Positions 1 through 6,242 of a stretch of DNA of 33,379 nt are shown here, one piece after another. The notes beneath the pieces are model-generated. The model was not told where the DNA came from. It searched no databases and saw only the letters and a program-made list of their open reading frames with translations. Source of the stretch: Prochlorococcus sp. AG-424-E20 (GTDB lineage Bacteria; Cyanobacteriota; Cyanobacteriia; PCC-6307; Cyanobiaceae); contig QCND01000009.1 of NCBI GenBank assembly GCA_003213355.1, positions 1-33,379 of the forward strand, written 5' to 3'. How positions within the stretch are numbered: the first letter of the stretch is position 1; every line of letters starts with the position of its first letter. The translations under genes were made by a program, and so were the position numbers.

Positions 1-132
1 AGCCTGTTGAAGAAGAAAAGCCTGTTGAAGAAGATAAGCCTGTTGAAGAAGATAAGCCTGTTGAAGAAGATAAGCCTGTTGAGGAAGATAAGCCTGTTGA
101 AGAAGAAAAGCCTGTTGAAGAAGATAAGCCTT
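1..132 (+). repeat. 18-bp tandem repeat (about seven copies)
   Basis: The unit is cctgttgaagaagataag, with copies differing only by gat/gaa and gaa/gag changes, and it runs in from the left edge. It is coding (PVEEDK) and keeps codon phase because the unit length is a multiple of three. It is therefore prone to in-frame expansion or contraction by slippage. True copy number is unknown because the window cuts the array. Confidence 0.9.
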
Positions 133-134
133 AG
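3..134 (+). CDS. 3' end of a gene encoding PVEEDK/PVEEEK repeats (partial)
   Basis: The frame starting at base 3 reads seven consecutive hexapeptides of the form PVEE(D/E)K and ends at a TAG (132-134). The gene starts left of the window, so only a highly acidic, proline-spaced C-terminal tail is visible. Such tails are usually disordered. No function can be given from this piece. The ORF track reads the same DNA in another frame (KKISLL repeats, ORF 7..396), but the PVEEDK frame has the composition of a real low-complexity tail and stops exactly where the repeat ends. Confidence 0.6.
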   Translation, partial: PVEEEKPVEEDKPVEEDKPVEEDKPVEEDKPVEEEKPVEEDKP

Positions 135-180
135 TAAGCCATTAGTATTGGATAGCTTTAATCATTTCTCAAGTTTTTTA

Positions 181-396
181 ATGGATACAAATGCAAAAAA
201 CAGTTTTTGGGATTCAAAGCCTTATTGGTGTCAACCTTGGTCAATTATTAGCTTTGGAGTTTTAGTTCTAATTTTCAGCTTTAAACTTTTAAATAACATT
301 ATAATAACTTCTATTTTAGGCATTTTTATTCTTGTTTGGTGGATTGTGTTTTTAATACTTGCTCCGAATTCGTATCCAGCAAATAATGATAAATAA
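181..396 (+). CDS. DUF6737-like small cyanobacterial membrane protein
   Basis: This is a 71-aa protein with the motif KPYWCQPWSII near residues 13-23, followed by two hydrophobic segments (about 21-36 and 40-60) and a short polar tail. The W-C-Q-P-W-S-I block is typical of a small conserved cyanobacterial family (DUF6737) of unknown function, probably an inner or thylakoid membrane protein. The ATG at 181 was chosen because the ORF track's start at base 7 runs through the neighbouring gene's repeat in the wrong frame. The gene begins 46 bp after the stop of the repeat gene. Confidence 0.8.
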   Translation: MDTNAKNSFWDSKPYWCQPWSIISFGVLVLIFSFKLLNNIIITSILGIFILVWWIVFLILAPNSYPANNDK

Positions 397-500
397 TAAC
401 CATTACTTATTAATTTGTTTTTTGCAATAGCCTTAATAATAAATTATCTACTTAGATCTGAAAACAAAAAAAGAAATTTTAAGCTCGACCTTTATTTCTC

Positions 501-686
501 CTAATCACTAATTATTTCTTTAGGAAAGCCTAAGTAACCTCCTGAAAATCGCTTACGATTTGTCCAGTAAAATTCAACTAACTCTCTTGTGGGGCTTGTT
601 ATTAGCGCTTCTCTTCCACCTTCTAGTCCGTTTGAAAGCTTTAGGCTCTTTGTCGACTCCCAGCTTGAAGTGCTTGAAGATTCCAT
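501..686 (-). CDS. Uncertain small ORF, possible gene remnant
   Basis: This 61-aa reading frame is Ser-rich at the N-terminus and contains the stretch LVEFYWTNRKRFSGGYLGFP, which looks like genuine protein sequence. I do not recognise a family. The patch from about 500 to 850 is visibly richer in G+C than its flanks. It is open in more than one frame on both strands (plus 560..886, minus 574..813), so the coding strand is uncertain. A frameshifted remnant of a longer minus-strand gene is equally possible. Confidence 0.3.
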   Translation of the reverse strand: MESSSTSSWESTKSLKLSNGLEGGREALITSPTRELVEFYWTNRKRFSGGYLGFPKEIISD

Positions 687-1098
687 TAGATGCTCCAGTT
701 GATTGGTTGATTAAATACGCCAAGATCCCTATTCCTCTGGTGCCTTTTTCATTAATCATGCTCAGCAAATTAAATGATTTTGTTAGAGTGGGTGAAGGGA
801 AATTGAGACTCATCGATGCGATCGAAGTGTATTATTATAGTACATTAGTACCAGGCAATGTCAATTTTCTTTCCTTGATGGCTTAAAATAAACTTGCCTA
901 TTCGATTCAATTATATACGTATTTTTATTACTATTTAATGAATAAATATAGAAATAAATTTTTTTATTTAATGTAAAATCTTATTATTCAATTCAAAAAT
1001 TATACTAATAAAATATACTCCAATTATATATACAATTAAAATTATTTAAATCTTTAAAAATTATACGAATATTTTTAACTAGAATAGAAATATTAATT
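687..1098. other. Gene-poor, very AT-rich spacer
   Basis: The first ~170 bases continue the G+C-richer patch, where competing ORFs overlap but none is convincing. From about 890 to 1098 the sequence is extremely AT-rich, with no ORF, hairpin or promoter I can defend. Confidence 0.5.
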
Positions 1099-1293
1099 CT
1101 AGGTAAATGTAAACTTATCTATTACTAGAATCTCTTGCTCTGAGAAATCACTAGCAGATATGCAATTTATCCATTCTTTATACTCTTGGGCAATTGCTAA
1201 TTGATCCCTTGGACTTACCTCTACTGTTCTTTTTAAAACATGAGATAAACCTTTGACTAATAAATCTTCTATGCTTTTTGGATCTTCTTGCAT
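1099..1293 (-). CDS. Small conserved-looking protein, function unknown
   Basis: A 64-aa soluble, acidic protein. Its central segment (LAIAQEYKEWINCIS) closely resembles one in the 76-aa product at 25325..25555 (YAISQEFCEWITCLN), so the two are probably members of one family of small picocyanobacterial proteins. No catalytic motif is visible. It lies on the same strand as the operon upstream (3066-1404) but about 110 bp beyond its last gene, so it could be its final member or a separate unit. Confidence 0.6.
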   Translation of the reverse strand: MQEDPKSIEDLLVKGLSHVLKRTVEVSPRDQLAIAQEYKEWINCISASDFSEQEILVIDKFTFT

Positions 1294-1403
1294 TTACTTT
1301 TTGTATATTTCCTAGACTACCTTTTATTAAATTGTTTGTAAAGAGATAAATTGTTTTATATTAGGAATGATTTGCTAGCAATATATATATATAATAAAAT
1401 TAA

Positions 1404-1745
1404 TTATGATGCATTCGTATTTTTTCTCTTATCTATTGATGGTATAAAACCTAATTCTTCAATTTGTTCAACTAATGTGAGCTTGGTATCTATTTTATTT
1501 GATTTCATATAAATTGTATTGGAATTTATTTTACTATCGTTTTCATATGACTCTTTAGATTCTTTTTTTATAACTATATTGTTACTTATAGATTTTGTTA
1601 GATTATTAATCATATCAATATTTATTAAATACAATGAAAATGTAATACCAATTAGAACTAGAAAAATATTATGAACGAAAAAATAAGAGAGAATAAATGT
1701 CGGAGCTAAATACTCTATCAACTGATTTATTTTAATCTTTTTCAT
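1404..1745 (-). CDS. Small membrane protein of unknown function (operon gene 5)
   Basis: A 113-aa protein with a hydrophobic N-terminal region (about residues 9-45, one or two membrane segments), a polar Asn/Lys/Ser-rich linker, and a C-terminal LVEQIEELGFIPS element that could be a short helix docking elsewhere. Family not recognised. It starts 2 bp after the stop of the 106-aa gene, so the two are almost certainly co-transcribed and translationally coupled. Confidence 0.65.
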   Translation of the reverse strand: MKKIKINQLIEYLAPTFILSYFFVHNIFLVLIGITFSLYLINIDMINNLTKSISNNIVIKKESKESYENDSKINSNTIYMKSNKIDTKLTLVEQIEELGFIPSIDKRKNTNAS

Positions 1746-1747
1746 AA

Positions 1748-2068
1748 TTAGGCGACATCCTCTTGAGTTCTGTTGTTTTGTCTTTCTATTAAGGTAAGAT
1801 CATAGGAAGATTGTATTTGATTGCTATAATCTAAATCATCTATGAATCTTGATAGAGATGCTTTATTTTGCATCCATTTACGCCTTATTGTTTTAGGTAA
1901 ATCAGGCAGATCGACCTCTTTCTTGTTAAGTGACTTTATATATCGTTTTCTTTGCCCACTGTCTACTGTCGAGCTGTAGGTTTCATCGTATTGAAAGACC
2001 TGCTTTTGGCTGTCTCTTGACTCTGTAATGGCCATCAGCTCTGAAAGACTTCTAATAAATGGAATCAT
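1748..2068 (-). CDS. Unknown protein (operon gene 4)
   Basis: A 106-aa hydrophilic protein with many charged residues and no signal peptide or membrane segment. A central PDLPKTIRRKWMQNK stretch is basic and could bind nucleic acid, but that is a guess. Its ATG overlaps the TGA of the preceding 53-aa ORF (ATGA), and its stop lies 2 bp before the next gene, which places it firmly inside an operon. No family recognised. Confidence 0.6.
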   Translation of the reverse strand: MIPFIRSLSELMAITESRDSQKQVFQYDETYSSTVDSGQRKRYIKSLNKKEVDLPDLPKTIRRKWMQNKASLSRFIDDLDYSNQIQSSYDLTLIERQNNRTQEDVA

Positions 2069-2226
2069 GCTGCATACCTATCCTTATCGTTTTTGTTTAG
2101 ACTATTTTTAGATTTTTTATCTTTTTTATAGGCATTTATATAGTGTACGTCGTAGGACCCTAATCCTTCTTTCTTTGGGTTGTACAAATGGATGAATCCA
2201 TTTCTAGAATTTAAATTCTTATTCAT
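2065..2226 (-). CDS. 53-aa basic protein missed by the ORF track (operon gene 3)
   Basis: On the minus strand an ATG at 2226 opens a 53-codon frame (starts MNKNLNSRNGFIHLYNPKK, ends KDRYAA). Its TGA overlaps the ATG of the 106-aa gene by the ATGA arrangement. It starts 4 bp after the stop of the 57-aa ORF upstream. The C-terminal half is very Lys/Asn/Asp-rich. The precise overlap at one end and 4-bp gap at the other are the main evidence that it is real. No family recognised. Confidence 0.6.
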   Translation of the reverse strand: MNKNLNSRNGFIHLYNPKKEGLGSYDVHYINAYKKDKKSKNSLNKNDKDRYAA

Positions 2227-2230
2227 AATT

Positions 2231-2404
2231 TCAAGCCACTTTCCTTTGAAATTTGTTCTCGTTCAAATTCTCCATGCAGCCAGGAACTTTAACCTTGTAT
2301 TTCTCCAGTAATGCCTTTGTGATCCCTTGCTCTAAGGTGTTAATGTCGTCGTTTTTTGATTTTATTTGTTCAGGGATCCTAGATCTAAAGTTGATGCTTT
2401 TCAT
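2231..2404 (-). CDS. 57-aa protein missed by the ORF track (operon gene 2)
   Basis: A minus-strand ATG at 2404 opens a 57-codon frame beginning MKSINFRSRIPEQIKSKND and containing ITKALLEKYKVKVPGC. The start resembles the N-terminus of small ribbon-helix-helix or antitoxin-like proteins (short basic strand, then helices), but this is only a resemblance. It lies 41 bp after the large first gene and 4 bp before the next ORF, so it fills what would otherwise be an empty hole in the operon. Confidence 0.6.
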   Translation of the reverse strand: MKSINFRSRIPEQIKSKNDDINTLEQGITKALLEKYKVKVPGCMENLNENKFQRKVA

Positions 2405-2445
2405 TTTGAATAATAGTAAAGGATAAATACTTTTTAGGGTAAGCG

Positions 2446-3066
2446 CTAGACAAGCGACTCAATCTTCTCTCTGTTCGTTAGTAATTTACTTAGTTTTTTA
2501 TTTTCATCCTGAAGATTGTTGATGACTTTTTTGTAAGTCTCGATCTTTTCTTTTAGGGATTTAATCTTTTCGCTTTCTGTCTTTTGGGAGGTTTTTTTTG
2601 CCTTTTTATTGCCTCCCTTCACCAAGCCCCTTACCGTAGCTTCTGTCATTCTTTCTCCATTTTCAACTGCCTCGAAAACTTTTTGCCTCTCCTTGTCGGT
2701 CACTCCTTTGCTTCCCATTAAAGCCAATGACCTGGGCGTTAGCGACGCAAGCAAGTTGTCGTTTATGTCAGAGCCACCTAGCCAGTTCGTGTATGCACTT
2801 ACAAGGTCGATTGCAAATCTTTCTGAGCAATTAATAGCTCCAGACTTTAAGAAGGCTCTCCAGTTCCCAGGCTTGATATTACTCTTTATGTCGGAGAGGT
2901 TCGCCGCTACAGCCCTAAGGGACTGCCCAACGCAGCTCAATTCCTCGTTGATTTCGACAACTGACTCTTTGACGTACTCCACCTGCGCGGGCACGAGCCC
3001 CTTGGTGACTTCGCTATTGAGCGGAATATTTGCTAAGTCAACCACCTCCGTAGGCGATAATTCCAT
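2446..3066 (-). CDS. DUF3102/KorB-like putative DNA-binding protein with C-terminal coiled coil (operon gene 1)
   Basis: From the ATG at 3066 this is a 206-aa protein. The middle (GNWRAFLKSGAINCSERFA, then a series of short helices ending EATVRGLVKGG) resembles the helical repeats of DUF3102 and of plasmid KorB/ParB-type proteins. The last 50 residues are a Lys/Glu heptad-like coiled coil, suggesting oligomerisation. The ORF track extends it to a TTG at 3195. I prefer the ATG because the extra 43 residues are unconvincing and their DNA holds inverted repeats. The G+C content of about 2600-3060 is clearly above its surroundings, which fits horizontal acquisition. It heads a compact minus-strand operon. 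A role in replication, partition or regulation of a mobile element is inference only. Confidence 0.6.
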   Translation of the reverse strand: MELSPTEVVDLANIPLNSEVTKGLVPAQVEYVKESVVEINEELSCVGQSLRAVAANLSDIKSNIKPGNWRAFLKSGAINCSERFAIDLVSAYTNWLGGSDINDNLLASLTPRSLALMGSKGVTDKERQKVFEAVENGERMTEATVRGLVKGGNKKAKKTSQKTESEKIKSLKEKIETYKKVINNLQDENKKLSKLLTNREKIESLV

Positions 3067-3077
3067 GGGTTTAGCTA

Positions 3078-3096
3078 AATACGTATTCAATATACG
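3078..3096. promoter_or_regulatory. Overlapping palindromes before operon gene 1
   Basis: A perfect 10-bp palindrome (aatacgtatt, 3078-3087) overlaps an inverted repeat cgtat-tcaat-atacg (3082-3096), 12-30 bp upstream of the preferred ATG. The position suits an operator for the minus-strand operon. If the TTG at 3195 is the true start, this would lie inside the gene. Confidence 0.35.
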
Positions 3097-3215
3097 CTTT
3101 GTGACGAACCGGAACAATGGGTACTTATGTACTATCTTTATCTGTCTTTTGCTGTTTATTCTCGTATCTTGTTGGTATAACCTAATCTGTTTCAAATTTT
3201 TGCGATAGTATAATA

Positions 3216-3246
3216 AAACATTTTATTTATTCCAAATAAAATGTTT
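3216..3246. promoter_or_regulatory. Perfect 13-bp inverted repeat, candidate operator
   Basis: aaacattttattt (3216-3228) and aaataaaatgttt (3234-3246) are exact reverse complements separated by 5 bases. The repeat sits upstream of the minus-strand operon, just before the alternative TTG start. It has no flanking T-tract typical of a terminator in either direction, so a protein-binding site is more likely. It is very AT-rich. Confidence 0.45.
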
Positions 3247-3761
3247 AAACTTCTGACTTTGCAGTGTGCTGAGGCTTAATTCTTTTCTGAATACAAATAT
3301 TTTTTGAATTAGCATGAAATTCTTGTATGATTTATTATAATATCCTAATTTGTTATTCGTTTCTGTTTTAATAGTGAGCCAAGGAGAGCTTTCTCCTTTT
3401 GACGCGTTAGGTATTTATACTGATTTTTTATTTTGTCATCGTTTAGACGTTCAGCTTTAAATACTCGATTGTTGATTTAGGATTTAATTAATTTTATCGC
3501 TCGAGCTTTTTGATAACGAGGGTTCAGGAGATACTTCTTTGTCGTAATCCTTTCAAGCTAAGTCGATCACTTCTTATTCGTTTATATCAACACTGATGTA
3601 TCTCTAGGACATAAATACACTGCTTAAGTTGTTGTCTCAACAATTCAATTTTATTTTGTTTTCAATCCATTCATTACAGCTTTATAAGATCTTAAGGCAA
3701 TTTTCTATTATGATTCCCCCCCTTGTAGAGAATGAGGAGGTCAGAGAAGAGATGATTCCTG
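3247..3761. other. 500-bp intergenic region with short hairpins, no gene seen
   Basis: No convincing ORF. It holds an inverted repeat aaggaga-gctt-tctcctt (3381-3398) and a weak one around ttgttgtctcaacaa. Near the right end a 22-codon frame (3710-3778) runs into the start of the oxygenase gene and could be a leader peptide or chance. Decayed gene sequence cannot be excluded. Confidence 0.4.
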
Positions 3762-4412
3762 ATGAAAATAATCACTAAAATACCACCCGTAACTCCTTTT
3801 ATTGAAGTAAAACTAGATAAAGAGATTATTGATTACCTTTGGAAGATAATCAATAATAGCAAGACAGAGAATACAAGCCATAAAAAATATTTAGCGGGTA
3901 ATATCTCAAAGAGTTATTTATTAGAAGATATTAATAATTTTTTCTTTAAAAATGTTTGTGTATCATTGATTACAAATTTTCGTCAAAATAATCTAGGAAT
4001 AGATCCAAGTACTGTTAATCTCTCATTCAAGAATGATCATCAAATTGCTTTCAAATTGACTAGTTTATGGGTTAATTACCAATATAAAACAGAGTTTAAT
4101 CCCTTTCATGATCACGGTGGTGTATACTCTTTTGCTATTTGGCTGAAGATTCCATACGATAGTAAACAGCAACAAAAGCTACCTATATTTGCTGATATGG
4201 ATGATAAAAATAAAAAGGCCGGAGATTTCGAATTCGAATATCATGACTCACTTGGAGGTATTAGAAATATTTCATATAAACTTTCTAAAAATTACGAAGG
4301 AACTATGCTTTTTTTTCCTGCAAAACTAAGACATTGTGTTTATCCATTTTATGGAACTGATGAACCAAGGATTTCTATCGCAGGTAATTTAAATTATTAT
4401 CTAGAGGATTGA
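3762..4412 (+). CDS. 2OG-Fe(II) oxygenase, cyanophage-like
   Basis: A 216-aa cytosolic protein of the 2-oxoglutarate/Fe(II) dioxygenase fold (2OG-Fe_Oxy_5-like group common in marine cyanophages and picocyanobacterial islands). The iron-binding region is FHDHGG (His116, Asp117, His118), giving the H-x-H/D type element. The distal His191 lies in LRHCVYPF and the 2OG-binding Arg203 in DEPRISIAGN. The substrate is unknown. The ATG at 3762 follows a purine-rich segment but no ideally spaced ribosome site. The gene stands alone on the plus strand, immediately before a decayed glyQ fragment, which suggests it arrived as a single cargo gene. Confidence 0.8.
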   Translation: MKIITKIPPVTPFIEVKLDKEIIDYLWKIINNSKTENTSHKKYLAGNISKSYLLEDINNFFFKNVCVSLITNFRQNNLGIDPSTVNLSFKNDHQIAFKLTSLWVNYQYKTEFNPFHDHGGVYSFAIWLKIPYDSKQQQKLPIFADMDDKNKKAGDFEFEYHDSLGGIRNISYKLSKNYEGTMLFFPAKLRHCVYPFYGTDEPRISIAGNLNYYLED

Positions 4413-4617
4413 AACATCTTATTTATTGAAAATCTTCTATATTTAAAATCTTACTCTCTAAGTATGAAAATTTATAAATGACAGATGCAAATCATTAGAT
4501 AACAATAAAAAACACCATTGAGTATAAAATTCTTATATGACTAATTCTCCTTTTTTAGTGCAAACATTCCTGTAATCTTTATCACTTGGAAGTTCTATCC
4601 ATTTGGATCTTATTGTT
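4413..4617. other. AT-rich spacer, no gene seen
   Basis: The 205 bases between the oxygenase stop and the glyQ remnant contain no ORF or strong hairpin. The last 60 bases might be a more decayed extension of the glyQ remnant toward its start, but the similarity is too weak to claim. Confidence 0.4.
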
Positions 4618-4880
4618 TTCCTCTTGTTCTTTAGTTAATAGCTACTTAGTCTTAGGTTGTTGATTTATCAAGATTCCTGTGGAAGATTAACTGATAGAGG
4701 GATGTAGGTATTAGCAATCGCGCTCAGCATTGTTTTCGATATCAATTTCTTGTGAAACCTTTTATAGATGTCAGTCAAAATTTTACTTGAAGTCTTTGGC
4801 GCTATTGGAGATTTAGGCTAAAGATCATGAAATTAGACTTGTTGAAGATAATCAGGGACTCCAAAAATAAGCGATGGGTT
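4618..4880 (+). pseudogene. Decayed fragment of glyQ
   Basis: This non-coding stretch aligns by eye with the intact glyQ about 1.7 kb downstream, covering roughly glyQ bases 6345-6610. The best blocks are cagcattgttttcgatatca against cagcattattttcaatatca, and ggctaaagatcatgaaatta against ggctaaagaccacgacatta. The second block continues as ttgttgaagataat, which is identical in both. Small insertions and deletions destroy the reading frame. The 3' half of glyQ is absent, because the fragment abuts the end of the DUF5672 gene. It is a partial, inactivated second copy in the same orientation. The edges are approximate, and the first ~50 bases are the least certain. Confidence 0.85.
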
Positions 4881-4890
4881 CTTATCCTTT

Positions 4891-5808
4891 TCAATTAAAA
4901 GAAGATAATAATCCCATAACAGTTCGAATATGACGATCGTATATGCTTGATAATTCTGAATGATCAAGATAAAAATGGCTTCCATGGTAACCAACACTCT
5001 TATGAAAATCCGCCTCTATTGAAAAACGATTGATAATATTTATATTGGATGGAAGGTTCTTTGTATATTTTTTTAGATGTTTGCTAAAGAAAATATCTTC
5101 ATTCTCATTAGGATTTGAAGTTTCATTTGAACAGATTTTTTCCATTATTTCGCAATTTCTAATTGATAGTCCTCCATTACCCATTAATAGTCCAGGACTT
5201 AAGTCCTCATTATATTTCTGTGTTATCCAAGTATTTCCATTTGCTTCTCTTGTCTTGTTATTGAAATGAGGAATACTTATACATCTTGATTTTCCTCTTG
5301 AAAATAATGCGCCTATATAATCATAATTAAATTTTGTGAATTCTAAAGGCTCTATTAATAGAGTATCTGTTTGAAAAATTAGGACTTCTTTGGCTATTAA
5401 GCTTGACCAGAAATTTGAAGACTTTAACAAATTATTATAGAGATCTATATTGATTGAATCGATTTCCAAAGCATTTATTGTTATTAAATTTGTAAAATCA
5501 AGAATATCTAAAAATAATTTCTTGGTATCCGAGAGTGATTTTTGGGTGGTATAAATTTGAATAGGTAGATTTAAATCAGTCATTAAAAGTGTATTTAGTA
5601 CTGAAAACCTAAGTATTTCATTAGGTCTATCATCTATTATCAATCCATATCGCTTATTGCTAATATCTAAATTGTTTTTTAATGATCTAGAGAGATGTCT
5701 ATCTGCCCATGGGTTTAAGAATCTTCGCAGTATATAAATTCCATGACTTTCAAAAATCTCTTTTCTATATTTTTTGAACTCAGGCGTGAAATCTTTTGGC
5801 TCTATCAA
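4891..5808 (-). CDS. DUF5672 glycosyltransferase-like protein
   Basis: A 305-aa protein. It begins with YGLIIDDRPNEILRFSVLNT, then a nucleotide-sugar-type core with a D-x-D-like FQTDTLL element (about residue 145), FNYDYIGALF, GNGGLSIRN (about 213) and NENEDIFFS (about 235). The series FQTD / DYIGA / GNGGLS / NED is the signature of the DUF5672 family, thought to be GT-A-fold glycosyltransferases acting on cell-surface glycans. Acceptor and donor are unknown. It sits between the glyQ remnant and the intact glyQ, on the opposite strand, a typical position for island cargo that alters the cell surface. Confidence 0.75.
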   Translation of the reverse strand: MIEPKDFTPEFKKYRKEIFESHGIYILRRFLNPWADRHLSRSLKNNLDISNKRYGLIIDDRPNEILRFSVLNTLLMTDLNLPIQIYTTQKSLSDTKKLFLDILDFTNLITINALEIDSINIDLYNNLLKSSNFWSSLIAKEVLIFQTDTLLIEPLEFTKFNYDYIGALFSRGKSRCISIPHFNNKTREANGNTWITQKYNEDLSPGLLMGNGGLSIRNCEIMEKICSNETSNPNENEDIFFSKHLKKYTKNLPSNINIINRFSIEADFHKSVGYHGSHFYLDHSELSSIYDRHIRTVMGLLSSFN

Positions 5809-6242
5809 ATCAATAAATAATTTTCTAATTAAATTAATTTAGATTGCTAACGCTCTCTTTAATACTTATTGATGTAAATATCAAAATTTAAAAAAGTTAT
5901 AACCTCTTTAATTCTTTAAGTTAAAGTCCAATTGTCTGACTTTTACCAGCTTTTCGAATTGAATCTAGAGTGAATTCTTAAACTGTTCTCAATAAGTCTC
6001 AAAAATCAAAGGAGCTTGTTGTTACCTGTTTGATTATTCATGGATATTTTCGTGTCATTGATTACACAAATAGATAGGATTAGTTGAGTGAAAGAAATAG
6101 GAGAGCAAATCCAAATTAAGATTATGCTCTCTCCTCGTTCTCATTACACATCACTCATCTGTTCTCCTAAGTTAGTTTTGAATCGCTGTTCTCCCCTTGT
6201 GCTCCTAAATCTGAGCTTCAAAATCATTGGGAGGACTGTATA
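5809..6242. other. Intergenic region upstream of glyQ
   Basis: About 430 bases between divergently oriented genes. It contains a long hairpin (6101-6131), C/T-rich repeats of gttctcc, and a 39-codon frame (about 6125-6243) whose TAG overlaps the glyQ GTG by one base. I see no recognisable promoter hexamers. Nothing here resembles a T-box or glycine riboswitch. Confidence 0.4.
6101..6131 (+). promoter_or_regulatory. Hairpin in the glyQ leader
   Basis: gagagca-aatc pairs with gatt-a-tgctctc (11 base pairs with one bulge, 8-base loop), about 110 bp before the glyQ start. No T-tract follows, so it is not a simple terminator. It could be a leader structure or a remnant of insertion at this site. 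Confidence 0.35.

Noticed and set aside
7-180. KKISLL-repeat N-terminus of the track ORF 7..396
   Set aside because: It is the wrong frame of the PVEEDK repeat. The real gene starts at 181.
2609-3208. 199-aa plus-strand ORF
   Set aside because: It is the antisense of the coiled-coil gene; the minus frame has the better protein features and operon context.
3381-3398. aaggaga-gctt-tctcctt as a terminator
   Set aside because: Only four Ts follow and there is no gene end nearby on either strand.
3399-3420. Promoter ttgacg...tatact
   Set aside because: The spacer is only about 11 bases, too short.
5809-6242. T-box or glycine riboswitch before glyQ
   Set aside because: No T-box sequence, specifier stem or paired glycine-aptamer pattern is visible, and T-boxes are not typical of cyanobacteria.
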